Assembly (NCBI GenBank): GCA_021307315.1
Contig: JAJSPD010000073.1
Location: 62,001-126,000, forward strand
Origin: Bisporella sp. PMI_857
Taxonomy: Eukaryota; Ascomycota; Leotiomycetes; Helotiales; Helotiaceae
DNA: 64,000 nucleotides
Reading direction: 5' to 3'
The notes below the pieces were generated by a model. That model made no database searches, was not told where the DNA came from, and saw nothing but the letters and a program-made list of their open reading frames with translations. Of this stretch, positions 1-12,393 are shown piece by piece; position 1 is the stretch's first letter, and the number at the start of each line of letters is the position of its first letter. Both the position numbers and the translations under genes were made by a program.

Positions 1-160
1 AAGTTCTTGTCACAAGTTCTTGCATATGGAGCTATATCCTGCATACATCTATCAACGTGATGGCGTCCCGCGTCGTTTAACAAATCAGATCTACAGGGCG
101 CCTCCACTTCTCCCGAGTCATGCTCCCCATAAGACAGCTCTGTCACGGATCGCGAGACCG

Positions 161-761
161 TCACTGTTTCAGCTCCATGATACTTTCTTGAAGCAGCACT
201 TGTTTTTGAAAATCGTCAAGGGTGCCTGTCCGACCCCGCTCATTCAAATCCCATAGGTAAATCCCATCTATGGCAGACCAGCTGCGTTCTTCATAGTTGC
301 AGCCCGAAAGATCGGTTGTTCCGCATGTCTCGTATGGGAGACGCTGTCGAAGCCGTCCTCTCAATTCCTTAAGCTGAGTCTGCCTTTCTCCTGCTTCAGC
401 TCCCCAATTGATGTTGAGACCCGGTCCCTTCCTCCAGATCTGGCCATTATCCATAGTGATTCCACCTCCTTGCCTTGATGTCTCCACTGCATATTGTTCA
501 CGCCTCATTGCCCCTGCCCTTGCTCTTTCCTGGTGTCGATTCCTGAACAAAAGCCTCCAGCTGTTTAATCCCCGCGGCTTCTAGCCCAGTGCTCTTCTTC
601 GAGTGCTCTGGCTCTGCAGACTCGGTGGCGAGGACGAACATGAAGAGGAGCGTGGAGACGGTGACGAAGACGAGGAAGGGCTCCCATTGAATCATTCGTG
701 AGAGGGATTCGATTTTTGAGGTTGATGCTAGATCTTCGGGGGAGGTGTACGGGAGGGACAT
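161..761 (-). pseudogene. small single-pass membrane protein, frameshifted
   Basis: I do not recognise a named family. The ATG at 761 opens an 87-codon frame with a soluble N-terminus and one hydrophobic segment at about residues 29-46 (core FLVFVTVSTLLFMFVLA). The frame stops at 498. A second frame, overlapping from 550 down to 161, carries a clearly protein-like continuation (GGGITMDNGQIW, GPGLNINWG, GCNYEERSWSAIDGIYLWDL). No GT/AG pair joins the two halves, so a one-base frameshift near 500-520 is the simplest reading. Joined, the product would be about 210 residues: a membrane anchor followed by a conserved-looking hydrophilic domain. It could be a recent pseudogene or an assembly error. 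Function unknown. Confidence 0.5.
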
Positions 762-1539
762 TATTTATAAAGGGTGTGATGTTTTACTGAGGTCGTTGAT
801 GGGGAAAGAGCAGAGATTATGAAGTAGTCGAGCTGGTCGAAGTGAGGTGAAACAAGGAAAGAGGAAGCGAGGCAAGGGTTGGAGAAATGGAGCTTGGCGT
901 TTCGATGCCATATCCAGAAACTTGTTCTATACAGCTGGAGAACACAAAAACTATCTTTACATGATTTTCTTTTAGGAGTCGAGAGAGTCTCTTCCATATT
1001 TTGACGCCGGAAGTCTCATACCTCGTTCTTCCTTGAAAGACTCAATAGCACTAAGATCTTTCCTGGGACAATATCCCTCCTTCCTATAAACCCTTTTTTG
1101 GCTGCTTAACACTGAATGCTTTTTCTCGGTTGAAGAAGACAATTATCTCAGTATAGGGCTCCAGTTCTTGAACCTGATCCGCACTTGAATATCGCAACAT
1201 TAAAGGCAAGAAGTAAGAGGGGAATCGACACGGCTGCTGTGATACTCACCAGATGATTGTTACACTTGGTCGTCATATCTAAATATATAGTGTAGGTGGC
1301 CCATACCAACATATTTAAAGACATATCCTAGCCTTAAACCAGTAAAGGAATCCGTCGAGGGGGCGCTGTTGACTGTTTCTCTTTTTGTATTCGATGATAT
1401 TAAGTTGGAATACAGTAGTCAAGAAAGTGAGTGGAAGCTATCTATTGTCAATTACGAAGTCGAGGACGGAATGGGGAGAAGAATTAATCTCACGAATATG
1501 ATGGTCACAACAGTAAAAACCATGACCGTATCACCCTGT

Positions 1540-3417
1540 TTAGCTGCAGCAGTGGCTTGGCGACGCGTTGATTGTGCTCCTAGAACATTTGCTTGTTGTT
1601 TGAGATTTACTAGGTCCTCTGAAGATCATTTCACACGCGTCGCCATCTGCGCTGTTGCCGGGCTTTAGAAACTTCGCGAGTACCAGAGCATCACGGACAA
1701 TCTCCTTGGTTGCATTATGGGAAAGTGGTTCATCCAAATCTGGTTGGTCATTATCTTGTTTTGGCACCGGTAACTCTTTTCCATGAGGCGCCACTTCCTT
1801 ACTTTGCTGGCCCTTTTCTGCCACTCGCTGTTTCGCTTCTCTAGCACACTGGATGGTCTTTCTTGCCTCGTCATATGGCGTTCGACCCCAAGCATCTTTG
1901 ATCCCAAGAGACTCTGTCAACTTGTCATCCTTGTGTAACTTCTCCAGCAGCATGTATATTATGTTCAAACTTCTTTGCCACGCTGCAATTTGCAAAACAG
2001 TTCGTCCTCTGAGGTCTCTCACTGCCAGGCTCATTCCAGAGAGCTCCAACATTCTCTTGACTACATCCTCCAAACGTAAGTAAACTGCTATCTGTAAGTA
2101 ATTGCCATGCTGTCTATCTATACTCTCTATACAAGGCTTCTCTGTCATGTGACGGTCCCTATCGGTCTTTATATCGATTAATCGGATGGTAGTCTCCTAC
2201 TTGTTGGTAGCAATAGTAGCTCTCGGCCCGTTGCCGTACTTTCCACTTTCAACATCTATCTTAGTCCCCATATCTATGAGAAGCTCTACTGTAGATGCAT
2301 GGCCATAGAAGCTAGCAGTGTCCAATGGGCGATGAAAGGAATCCTCATTTGCTTCGTGGTTGGCATTAGCTCCGTTAGTAATGAGTTCCTCAACAACTGA
2401 TTTAGGATTGTCTAGCTTAGTGATGGCGTAGGTCAAACTTCACCATATGGATATAGTTGTCGGCCTTTGGCCAGGAAAATGGCGTCGAGGACGAGATGGA
2501 TCATTTCAGTTGAATTAGATGAGATTGCCGCTTTCAAGATACTGCCGTAGTAGCCTCCTCTCTCCAGTGGCGAGGCTTTAAATCTAAGCAGCAGCTTGAC
2601 AATGTCCGTGTAATCGTCTTCTTTGGGTAGAACTGAATTATGCAAGTGTTTGTGCGCATGGTCTGACGTCAAAGTTCCCTCATGGCTAAGTCCCTTTGCT
2701 GCTGCTTGTAGAGCTGTAATATATATGCCACCAGTCCAGTTTACTTTCGCCCCTTCTTTGAGGAGCTTTTCAACAGCGGACCCATTGCCAATACAAGGAA
2801 CAGCTTGCAGGATGCTGCCATGGATATTGCACGGCGTAGAAACATCGATTTTGGCAAATATTCCTTGGATAATAGCATCAACGCCACTGATACAAGCCGC
2901 TTCAATCACATTTTCGCCTTTTCCTCCCTGTGCAATGACGTCTGCTCCACGCTCGAAAGGGATTTTTACCGTTTCTTCGTCACCACGGTAAGCTGCTACC
3001 TGAAGTGCAGTCCCATATGGACCCCCGTGTAGCTTTATATTTATCTTGTTGTTTTCGAGAAGCGCATTAACAACGTCTGTTTTTACGGTAGCAATTGCGG
3101 TAATCAGGGCAGTACCGTGCTGCTCATCCACGCCGTTAGGCTCTAGACCAGCGTCGATCAATCTTGACATAATATCGGGGTTTCCCTTGGATGTTGCAAA
3201 TTGCAAGAGGCTACACCCGTCCTCGTTCAGGAGTTTTGAGGTGATGCTTTGTAATCCTCTTTGAGCCTTTGATCACTTTAAAAATTTCCAAATTCTTCAC
3301 ATCAGATTTAATTAGCAACTCAAAGAGTTCATTTACTTTTCCCCTGGTCAAAAATGTTTCTTTAGGTCTGGAATAAATCTGCGGTTGGATCAACAGCAGG
3401 AAGAACATTGACAACAA
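1540..3417 (-). pseudogene. ankyrin-repeat protein, broken by frameshifts
   Basis: Reading leftwards from about 3417, the translation shows a run of ankyrin repeats of the fungal type (GTALITAIA, YGTALQVAAYRG, ITALQAAAKGLS, YGSILKAAIS, RPLDTASFYGHAST, GRTVLQIAAWQ), at least seven repeats, then a charged Gln/Lys/Asp-rich tail. The reading frame changes twice without splice sites: between 3230 and 3275, and at about 2437, where GEV-stop is followed one base out of phase by LTYAITKLDNP. A third break near 2150-2200 may be a 59-nt intron, but its phase does not fit cleanly. Ankyrin arrays bind proteins, and in fungi they often form the C-terminus of NLR-like recognition proteins. No NACHT or other effector domain is visible upstream of 3417. 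Most likely a decaying gene. Confidence 0.6.
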
Positions 3418-3429
3418 TGGTAATCCTTA

Positions 3430-5940
3430 TAGATGGGTACAAGATATCATGATATTTATAGAACTATGGAGAGGACGCTATGGTGTACTCTTTCAAGGAA
3501 GCCCACGACAGTACTAAACAACCAAAGCCCGGTTCAGCATTTCCTTTTACTTCTCTGGCCGTGCTAAATTTCCCAAGTCTAAATAGTAGCTTACCTCAAA
3601 GAGGCTACTTTATATCCTCAAGTTAGAACAAACCCAACAGCATATCAAATCCACCTTCACCATATTTTTATTTTATTTTTATTTTACTCAACAACAGAAT
3701 ACAGCAGCTTGAATAAAATCGATTACACAATAGTGCCAAAAAAAGGTCGAAGCCTTGCAAAGAAAACGAAAGTTAAAAGCTAGTTAAGTAGCTTTTTGAG
3801 TTTTGCCACACTCCGCGTAGCGGGAATATCTGAAGTTCATACGCATTACAGACAAATCGCCCCATGCTGCTCCTTTTACTTTCTATTTTATCTCTGGACG
3901 TTTCTAAATCTCAAAACAAAAAGCAACAGTGTAAATGACAACAAGTTATAAAATAGCAACAGCTATTACTCCCTTTAAAATCCAAGCTTCAATCTCCCGA
4001 ACCTCTTGCAGCAACTTTTAGGCTGCATTAAAGCTATAGATAAAGCGAATCCCAATCCAGGATTTGGCTCACAGTTAAGGCTCGATGCTACATGATTAAC
4101 GTGCATATATTCAATTTTCTATCCGCAATCAACGAGCGTACCAGGGGTAGTCTCGCTGATCATGCATATAAAAGACATCCTTCAACTTCTCTCCCTTTCT
4201 ATGTAAGATCAGGGAACTTTAGACCTCGTATCAGGAAGGAGTGGCTCCCGCTCTAGAGCGACGACCTAAGCAAGCTGGACAAGTTGGATATGATGACTTA
4301 CAACGCCATTGGGGCAGCACTTGATAGAGCTTGCATAGGCCTTGATTGCATACGGTGTCACGATCCTTAATATCGCACCAGACGCTCATTGGCTCACTTA
4401 CCAGCTCGCCTATAGTGGTCACGTGGTCATGGTCTTTTATATATTAGGGATGCCACAGCAACAGCTACACCTTTCCTCCTTAGTTTAGTATTCTCGTATT
4501 GAAGCACCTATATTACGCCCCATCAGGCTCATAGGATCGTGATCGTGACATACGGGTTATGTGCCTGTAACTGACAGCGAAACAACAGACAACGGCGAGT
4601 TTTTGCGTTATAAGCTGTGGGTAAATGTAATCAACAAGGCTTTACATCATCTGCCCGTTTCGAAACTTGTGAGGGTGGAAAGATTGAAAATGGTTTCGCT
4701 GCTCCAAACCTACAAAGGTAAACGACATCTTTACGTCGCCCATGTTGTGTGATTCCCTGTGTTCTCACAACTTGAAGACGATTGCGTGAGAAAGAGCCCG
4801 CCCTTTTATACCTGAAATTATGAACCCTTACATGCATATCAGGTTAGCGATCAAGATGTGCGGTATTCACTTTACCCCCCCATTCACGGCTAGCTATATC
4901 CGCTCTCGATTCAATGATATATAAATTTACCACGTTCTATCCCGCACAGCACGATGAAGCCTCGACTTCGCTGATACAGACACATTATCCCGACCGGCAG
5001 GCCAGAGCTTTAGAGCACCCCATCTTACCCAAAGATAACACCACAACCCCTTTAAAAAAATCTTCATCCTATAAACAAACAACTTCACCAACAGCCGCTA
5101 AATCCATATGCCCCCCTTATGTAGAGATACGCATCTAGAACTAACAGCAAACCTAAAACATACAACATATCCTCAACGACGAAACTTTCCCAATGCTGAC
5201 CGCAAGCTTAAACCCTAGTAGCCATATCCAGGCTTTAAATTACAATATTTATCTAGCCGTGCGAATCACGATACGAACCCAAGCTTAAGGCCCGCCCCCC
5301 GCCCCCCCCCCAAAAAAGCAGGTGCACCGTAAACGCTATCCCCAGCCAATCTGATCGGTCTTTCCCCTTCCTGTGGGCAGCCATCGTGATACGTTTGCCG
5401 CTTATTCAAATTTGGGAATGAGGATGGATGTTGCGTGCTTAGTTGTCATGTGTTGGATTCGTTATAGGGCGGTGCTTTATATGTTGAGGAGGGGGAAGGG
5501 TTTACGCGGGATTGCTGGTGAGAGGGGCTTGGGTTGGAATTGATGCTGGAGCGTGTAGGAGGGATGCGTTTTGGGGAGAAGGAGAGCGTGAGGAAGTCGA
5601 AACGTGATCGGAAGGAAAAGGGGAAGCGAGGCCAGGGGTCTCTCATCGCCTTGGCGTTCTGACAACCTTTTGTTGAATATTTGAATAATATACCTTTGAA
5701 CTCTTCTTCGACCATTAGGGCTACTTTCTAATCTCTCACACTGCCACGTCTTCTTAGGTGTTTTGAGTCCCGATTCCATATATCAACTCCATCTTCTCTA
5801 TGATCTAGCTACTGAAAGTACAAACTAGGTAAAACAACTTTGTTCCAGGCCCATTTGATGGGCTGTCTGGATTTCAGGCGCAACTAATTTTGCGTGCAAA
5901 TCTCCTCTTTCGCCTGTCGCTGGAGCCTCTACTAAGCTGC
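3430..5940. other. gene-poor spacer
   Basis: I see no supportable gene over this 2.5 kb. It contains A/T-rich homopolymers around 3660-3740, a C-run near 5296-5312, and around 5460-5790 a stretch resembling the 5' leader of the small membrane-protein gene at 770-1010 (see findings). Confidence 0.5.
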
Positions 5941-5942
5941 CT

Positions 5943-8273
5943 TCATTCAAACCTACGCCTTTTGATATCTGGCGATTTGGTTCCTTCACGGAAAGCCATT
6001 GACGAGGCGTCGTCAATCAAGGGTGGCGGATTCATTGTAATCTCGGACGTGTGAGGGGTTGGCGCTGTCATGTCCCATTCAGTTATAACGTCAGGGACCG
6101 GCCGTGAGCTGGCATGGTTCATGCTCGCGACAAATCCTTGAGCGGCGTCATGAATGCGCATGATTTCTGTCTTGTTAAGTGGCGTGCCTAGTTCGATTTC
6201 CAAGTCTAGTTGCAATTCGAAGCATTCGCGAAGTTGCTCGGCATTTGTCTTTCGTGCTCTATCCTCCCAGACTAAAAACGCTCAGCGGACATGGTGAAAC
6301 TTGGATTCAAGGTACTTACAAGGATGTGTTGGGATTTGAATCCCGGGAAATAGTGAGAACCAGTAGATGTACCAGATTCTAAGTTCATTTTCATCTTTCT
6401 TGTCGTGATCTGTGCCGGCAAATTCAACGATACAGTTTGATATCCAGGTTCTCATCTCCTTTTCATTCGCCTCGCTGAGCTTATCTTTTAAATACTTGTC
6501 GATTCGTTGTTGTATCTCTTCGTTAATGTTCTCGGCTTGGTTAACACTCGGCCATTGCATTTTCTCACGTCTTATGCATCTCTCATCTGCATTGAGATGC
6601 TGGCGTACTAGATCGGCGCTGTCAAAGAGCTCACCGCATCGAAGACACCGGGAGGCCGTGTGCTTCTGCTTGTAGTGTTGCCTTTAATAGTATTAGCCTC
6701 AATCACAAAGGAAGGTCCCAGCTGCTCACCTCAATGCTGCAATATTCAGCTGACCGCGCTTTGCACATACTGAGTACCGATCTCCCGCCTGGGAATTTAC
6801 ACAATATTGGCCCGGAAATCGAGCATGAAAGTGGCATACAAGTTGTTTTCGTTTGCCTTTGTAAGAACGGCTCTTTTTGTCGGATCCCTTGAGTAAAGGC
6901 TTTGCCCTGTCAACACCTTGCCCAAGCGCCTGATTGTCATTGGAATTTATAGGAGTCCCAAACGAACTTGCAGTAGTAGTGCCCGTATCTGATGACGATC
7001 CGTTTCCATAACCGCTTGAGGATGATGTTTCCATATCAGATGGTTCAGTGCTTTCCCAATCAGGTATCGCATCCTCAGTATCTAGTGGCCCATTGTCAAA
7101 GATTTCCATCAATCTTGTCAAAGTCGAGGATATGATTGGCAGGTTCGGATTCGTTAACTTAAAATTGCGGCTGATAGTCAAGGCGATATCGGTCGACCAA
7201 GTCTCAGTCTTTTGTTGAACATCCATTTGGTCATCGCCACTACTTCTCCCCCTACTTTCCTTCTTACTCGAGAGTTCGTTGTGCGGTTGATCATTGTGGT
7301 TCACACCGTAGTTCGGAATAGTATAGAAACTTTGTAGAGAACTCGTAGAGTGGTTCTGTGAATATTTCTTGTCTTCATGTCTCGCTGAAGCTTGCTTCTC
7401 AAAGCTTCCGTTTTCTGAGACCCTCTCGTCCGCACCACTTTTATCAATAGTCATTGACTTGTATATGTGGGGAATCTCGTCAAAGCTACCAAGAGCACAG
7501 CCTATTTCAGAGGTTTGCACCTTGCTTTTGTCCATGTTTGGCGTCACTTGATTTGCCTCACAGAAGAATTGATCAATTTCGAAAGATTCCCACGGAAACA
7601 AATATGATACGGACGTGCAAGTAGGAGGAGTATCATCTACTTTTGGAGACGTTGGTGTATAAAGATCACTCTTGTAGCCTGAGATATGCGTTGATTTGGC
7701 GTAAGATAAATTGCGCTTCTCTGGGGTACGGGAGCGACGAACTCTGGTCAAGGGGCCTTTAAGTCGGCGGCTTTTGACAGGAAATGATTTTGGACGTGCA
7801 TTATTCCTTATCGGCCTGGGACTGGACTCCGATTGGGACAATGGTGAGAACCAAGGAGGAGTGGCCATATTAGCAGAAGGGAAAGGCTCGGTAGAGATTG
7901 GCTTTTTTTTTGGCGAGGCATAAAATGGGAGATTCTGTGTATTATAGTGAGGCGAGGCAACCTTTTGGGTCGCTGAATAGCCTGTATCTCCCGTGTCTAT
8001 GAGCTGCCTGGTTGAGCTAGGTGAAGGTGACAATTGCTCATCCGAAGTCGAAATTGATGCCGTTGAACCCAAAGAAAGTGGAGGAGTCGCGCTGGCTTCG
8101 GATGGCTCACTGATATCCCAGGGTAGAGCAGGACCCGAAAAGAACTCTTCCATGAATGAAGACGTATCCCTCGCGCTTCTGTAGCCATCTGTAGTTGACA
8201 ATTCAGTATCAGAGACTGAAATACCGAGCATCGATTCTAAATTACTGACAAATCTATCCTGGCTCCAACTCAT
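5943..8273 (-). CDS. fungal C2H2-type zinc-finger protein, 744 aa, 3 exons
   Basis: Exons are 8273-6730, 6681-6320 and 6271-5943. Introns of 48 nt (6682-6729, GTGAGC...AAAG with a CTAATAC branch site; 6272-6319, GTAAGT...TTTAG) restore one frame of 745 codons. The first 430 residues are Ser/Pro/Thr-rich and look disordered. Next comes a degenerate zinc-finger pair: CHFHARFPGQYC with a downstream QHYKQKH, then RCLRCGELF with a His spacer and ADERCIRR. A conserved C-terminal region follows (WYIYWFSLFPGIQIPTHP, then a long helix). This finger type is common in Leotiomycetes and other Pezizomycotina; the members are presumed nuclear but largely uncharacterised. The start is the ATG at 8273, which opens the whole frame. 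Target genes cannot be inferred. Confidence 0.8.
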
Positions 8274-8920
8274 ATTTGCAGACTGTTGGAAGAGATAAAG
8301 ATAATGTTATTATTATCAAGACAGAGGAATAGACAATAAGATCGACAGGAGGTTGCAAGTCACCCGTAATGTTCATGAAATCCCAGCCTTGCCAACCTGC
8401 CCACAAGAACTTGTGTCTCATATGAGGCTTTTGCTTGGCTAAATCCAAGGCAGTGTTATACCTGCTCCTATTCGTCTAGTCCATAGCTTGGCATATAGTT
8501 GTTCGTGTAACTATAATAATGAGGCGTGGAACAACAACCACAGAATAATCTTGTGTCCTGACTGCTTCATCATTCACAAGAGAAACAAATAAACAATGAG
8601 TACCCAGCATTGTGCATACGCTCATATCTTGGAAGTCATTTTACCCACTTTTCTCGCTTCAACGAAGTCAAACCATAATTTGGGCAAACATCTTATTGTT
8701 CCTAGTGGACATCGTCGACCAAAATAGAAGCGCAAGGACTGCCCAAACTTCAAGAATGGGAGTATGAACCTGCTCTCACTAAAACTTTGTGCTGTTGAAC
8801 GTAGCAGGGGGATAAAAGAACTCAATGGAGCCTACCGCTATTTCGGAACTTTGCAACAGGCTCCAGTTCCAACCTCCTACTTTGTTTTTCCCATAGTATC
8901 ACATTGTACTAGAAGCACGA
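8274..8920. other. spacer between divergent transcription units
   Basis: No gene is supported here. It should contain the promoter of the minus-strand C2H2-type gene and possibly that of the weak plus-strand frame beginning at 8921. Confidence 0.35.
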
Positions 8921-9222
8921 TGGCTGTACAAGCTGCAAAACCTAGTAATCTACCTAACACGGCCGAGGCGCCAACGGATGTCTCTGCAAGGCAGAATTCG
9001 GAGCTCCCAATCGTTGTTTTTAAGCATGGAAAACAGTATCTCCATGTGCTTTCAGTGTTGCAAGATGACATTGGCCCAAGCATAATGTCAAAACTAAAGA
9101 CATGCATAGGAAGAACGGTTGACACACTTGTGGGAACCACAGAAATGCGTTTATACGCTGAAATTTCAGGAAGCAATATTGTCGAGCGTAGATTTATGGC
9201 TCTTCATCCAAGGAGGGGCTGA
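8921..9222 (+). CDS. hypothetical short ORF, about 100 aa
   Basis: The ATG at 8921 opens a frame reading MAVQAAKPSNLP to a stop at 9222. The composition is protein-like (LPIVVFKHGKQYLHVLSVLQ), but I recognise no family, signal peptide or membrane segment. Further plus-strand fragments follow without an obvious splice connection (see the relic at 9440-9640), so this may be the first part of a broken gene. Weak evidence. Confidence 0.25.
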
Positions 9223-9439
9223 CTTCTCCACGGTGTTCTCTACCAGATCTAGAAGCTCTCAACTCTATTCTTGAAAGGTTTTGGTCAAATGTGTTAACCG
9301 CTGCTCGGAGCTGGCCTATGATCTTGATATCCCAAAGCAGTTTCGTCAAATAATATTCAGGATTTGCCGGCTACTGCCAAGGAAACAATGCTGATGAATT
9401 TCCATAGTCAAAGAGCTGTGATAGCGCGAGCACACTACA

Positions 9440-9640
9440 GCTGCATTAGGGGCAACGGAAGACATGACAGCGCTAGGACATTTAGTTCCTGTGAAGGAGG
9501 GGTTCAACAAATGGCCATCGCGTCTAGCACTTGCTATAATCATGTGTATTGTAGGAAGCATCATGACACCTGTGTTTAAGCAGTCACTCGATGCTGGCTT
9601 TAAGGTTGCCATTGCGCGCTGGATATCATTACCACCGTAG
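9440..9640 (+). pseudogene. coding relic with a hydrophobic helix
   Basis: A plus-strand frame reads ALGATEDMTALGHLVPVKEG, then WPSRLALAIIMCIVGSIMTP, then FKQSLDAGFKVAIARWISLPP and a stop at about 9640. The hydrophobic segment and amino-acid usage look like real protein, but the frame is short and its neighbours are full of stops. It may belong with the ORF at 8921. Family unknown. Confidence 0.22.
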
Positions 9641-12060
9641 CATATTATTGAGAAGGGCCGCGAGCTACCGGAATACAGACGCAAGCTTCCATAGTTGATG
9701 ATATCGGGTCCCGGCATTGTCCATGGAGAGAGAAGCGTGTTCTGACAAAGACATGGTCTTTGACATTTCAGCTAAAGCGGTTCAGAGGACGTACGGTCGT
9801 AGAGATATTGTTGTGGTGAATCCAGACTCGACGCCAACCATTTCAAACGCTCCCTTTCATGCTTTGAACATGGATCAAAGTGGGACAAAGCTGCTTTGTG
9901 TATCCGAGCACACTTTTTGGAGCACAGATCTCTGGTTCTTGAGGCAAACTAAGTGTTTCTTTCTTCAAGTACCAAGTCGAGCGAGGAGACATGCCAATTC
10001 TTCCTCCCTCACTCCGAGCCCCACAATCAGATTCTCCTCACACCCGGATCTGAGCTATCAAACCCTGGTGTAAAGCTAGATGTGTGCCTCAAGGTTGAGG
10101 CAGCAAGGCATGAGGACCCTTAGCACGTGCAGGCAGGAACGGGGCTACGTCAAAAATTGAGGGTGTGCAAGTAAAAGCACGGCCAAAATTTATCCGAGAT
10201 GCACGTATCCTCCGATTCCTGGCAGATTCCGAAAAGGGGCATTATGAAACCCACGAATCAGCGCTCCTGTCCGTGTCACAAGCAGCCCCTGCATTCCTGA
10301 TACTGGTCTGTCAAACTTACTTGGCAAGATCTCGCAATCGCAAGTTAAAAGTGCCGAGACAAGGCAACTGGCCGAGTTATGGTGGGAGATAGATAGCGTG
10401 CGCCTCTCAGCCCTCCCTCCCTTTTTCCGTCTTTCCCTTTTGAGGTCTCATAAATTCGACTTCGCCCGTCGTAAGTTGGTAAAAGGGTTGTTTCTTATTG
10501 GGAATGAATAAAAGGGAAATGTGCATCCTTTCGTAAGTGTGGAGCGTATAGTAAGTGAATTGTCGGGTCAGACCCAAAAATTCTATATTTATGCTGAAGG
10601 ATCTCACTTGCATAACATAAAAAAAAAGCCCTTTAGTGGCGTTGTGCTGAGATGAGCCACACCTCTTCCCCCACATATTCTCTCCTTTCCGGGTGGGCTG
10701 CTGTTCTGGTTTCCAGCTCCGCCTTTCTTCTTCCAGAGCCTCCGAGTTTGGTGGGGAAGGGTGTTTTTGGCAAAATGGGAAATGGAACGACGGGGAAAAC
10801 GTTGAAAAGGCAGTTCGGATCGTGATCATGTTTTTATCTGCATTGATTGTTTAAAATAAAAAAAAAGTCTGGAGGCAACGTGATATATGTGCCGGTTATG
10901 TGTAAAAATGGATTTGGTATTGCCTATTGTGGGAATTGGTGGTGGCATGACGTGAGGAACTGGATTGGACTGGACTGGACTGGCGGATACATGTGGGCAG
11001 TCGGTCGGAAAGGTGACCCAATCTTTTTGGAAGGGCAGCTGCAGTAGTAGTACTCAGCAAAATGCATATGATGATTCTAATATTATGTGAGGCACAAGCT
11101 GTTGGTGCGATGCAGGTAAGGGGCATCAGAGTTTGATTTGGTTAGGTTTCTGAGTAGGGGCGAAGTAAGGCGTGGAATACTGTAGTTGGAGAGAAAAGAG
11201 AGACACCAAGCAATGAGCTGACCTGAGCTGAATTAAGCTGAGCTATGTGTAGCTGTGGAGAAGGGGATTTAGGGCATTATTTTCAGTGCGGAAGAGATGC
11301 CTATGAGGGCAGGAAAGTGATTGCGTACCTATCGTTGTAGATTCGCAGCAATATCGTAATTGAGGGTAGCCCCCGTCATCCATCCATCCCCATGGATGAT
11401 TCTAGACACGGATGTCTATTGTTGGCTCCGGTAGGGACTAGTAGTGTACTGTACTGTACTGTGCTGTAGTGCAGTGTAGTAAAGGGATCCCTCCCCCCCC
11501 TAACACACCACCCGAGCGGGCCGTCGTCGTCTCTTGCCTGAGGGGGTGAATAGAGAGGATCGCCAGGAGGTCTGGGTGACTTTCGTAACCATCCCTCGTC
11601 CCCTTCCCCATCGTGGTGAAACCGTGAGGAACTTCCCCGATACAATCAACTGCCTAATAAACTTTCTGGTTACATGAAGTGAAGTGGCCGGCTTTGCTCT
11701 CCTTGAAGTTAGTATTAAAGTTATTTTCATGATGCTCATAGGGGGAGGGGGATAATTCCACTATCCATATGAAGCTGATAGATGGTGGTGGTGGTAATAG
11801 TACCAGAGGGGTAGCGTACAGTAATGTCAATACTTACAGGGCCGAGAATGCCTATAGGACAAGACAAAATACCAACGTATGGGCAAGGGAACTGGGCTTG
11901 GAAGCTGCGCACACGCAATTAGCCGCCTCCCTAATACGGAGGAGACAATGACAGGGATGCACCAACACACCAACCCCTAAAAATGGAAGGAACCATTCCA
12001 CTTCACCAAGCGAACGCCAAGGCTTAGTGCTGACCCCAAAACATTCATAAAGAGGCCACT
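9641..12060. other. long gene-poor region upstream of hacA
   Basis: No gene is convincing over 2.4 kb. It holds short pentamer-type tandem repeats (GGACT-type near 10961-10983, TACTG-type near 11446-11480) and CT/GA-rich tracts. The 3' part is presumably the promoter and long 5' leader of hacA. Confidence 0.4.
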
Positions 12061-12278
12061 TCTCCTCTGAAATGAGAGAAAGTGTCCATCTGTCCTCTTC
12101 ACAACAACAGCATCTTCACCACATCAATAGGTTCAGGGTCATCACGCTTGATCGTGTTTGCCCCGATATTTTAACCCATCGTGATTGGTTGGGCACTTCA
12201 CTGCTGCCTCCAGCCAGTCCGTTGAGTCATCCTACGCCAGTCCCCACAACTGCAAAGAGGCCAGCTGTCCATTTCAAT

Positions 12279-12296
12279 ATGGCCTACAACTACTGA
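12279..12296 (+). promoter_or_regulatory. upstream ORF in the hacA leader (MAYNY-stop)
   Basis: A five-codon ORF ends 97 bases before the hacA ATG. It is also the in-frame end of a longer open frame from the ATG at 12072. Upstream ORFs in hacA/hac1 leaders of Aspergillus and Trichoderma restrain translation until ER stress. Whether this one lies in the transcript depends on the unmapped 5' end. Confidence 0.35.
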
Positions 12297-12393
12297 CCAA
12301 AACCATTTTCATCACTCATCCACTACACAACACAATTCTGCCCAATCATCAGCACGCTGCCCACATACACAGAGCAGCACAACCATCATCGCC

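Noticed and set aside
11440..11480. TACTG-type repeat as a regulatory array
   Set aside because: Looks like an ordinary imperfect microsatellite.
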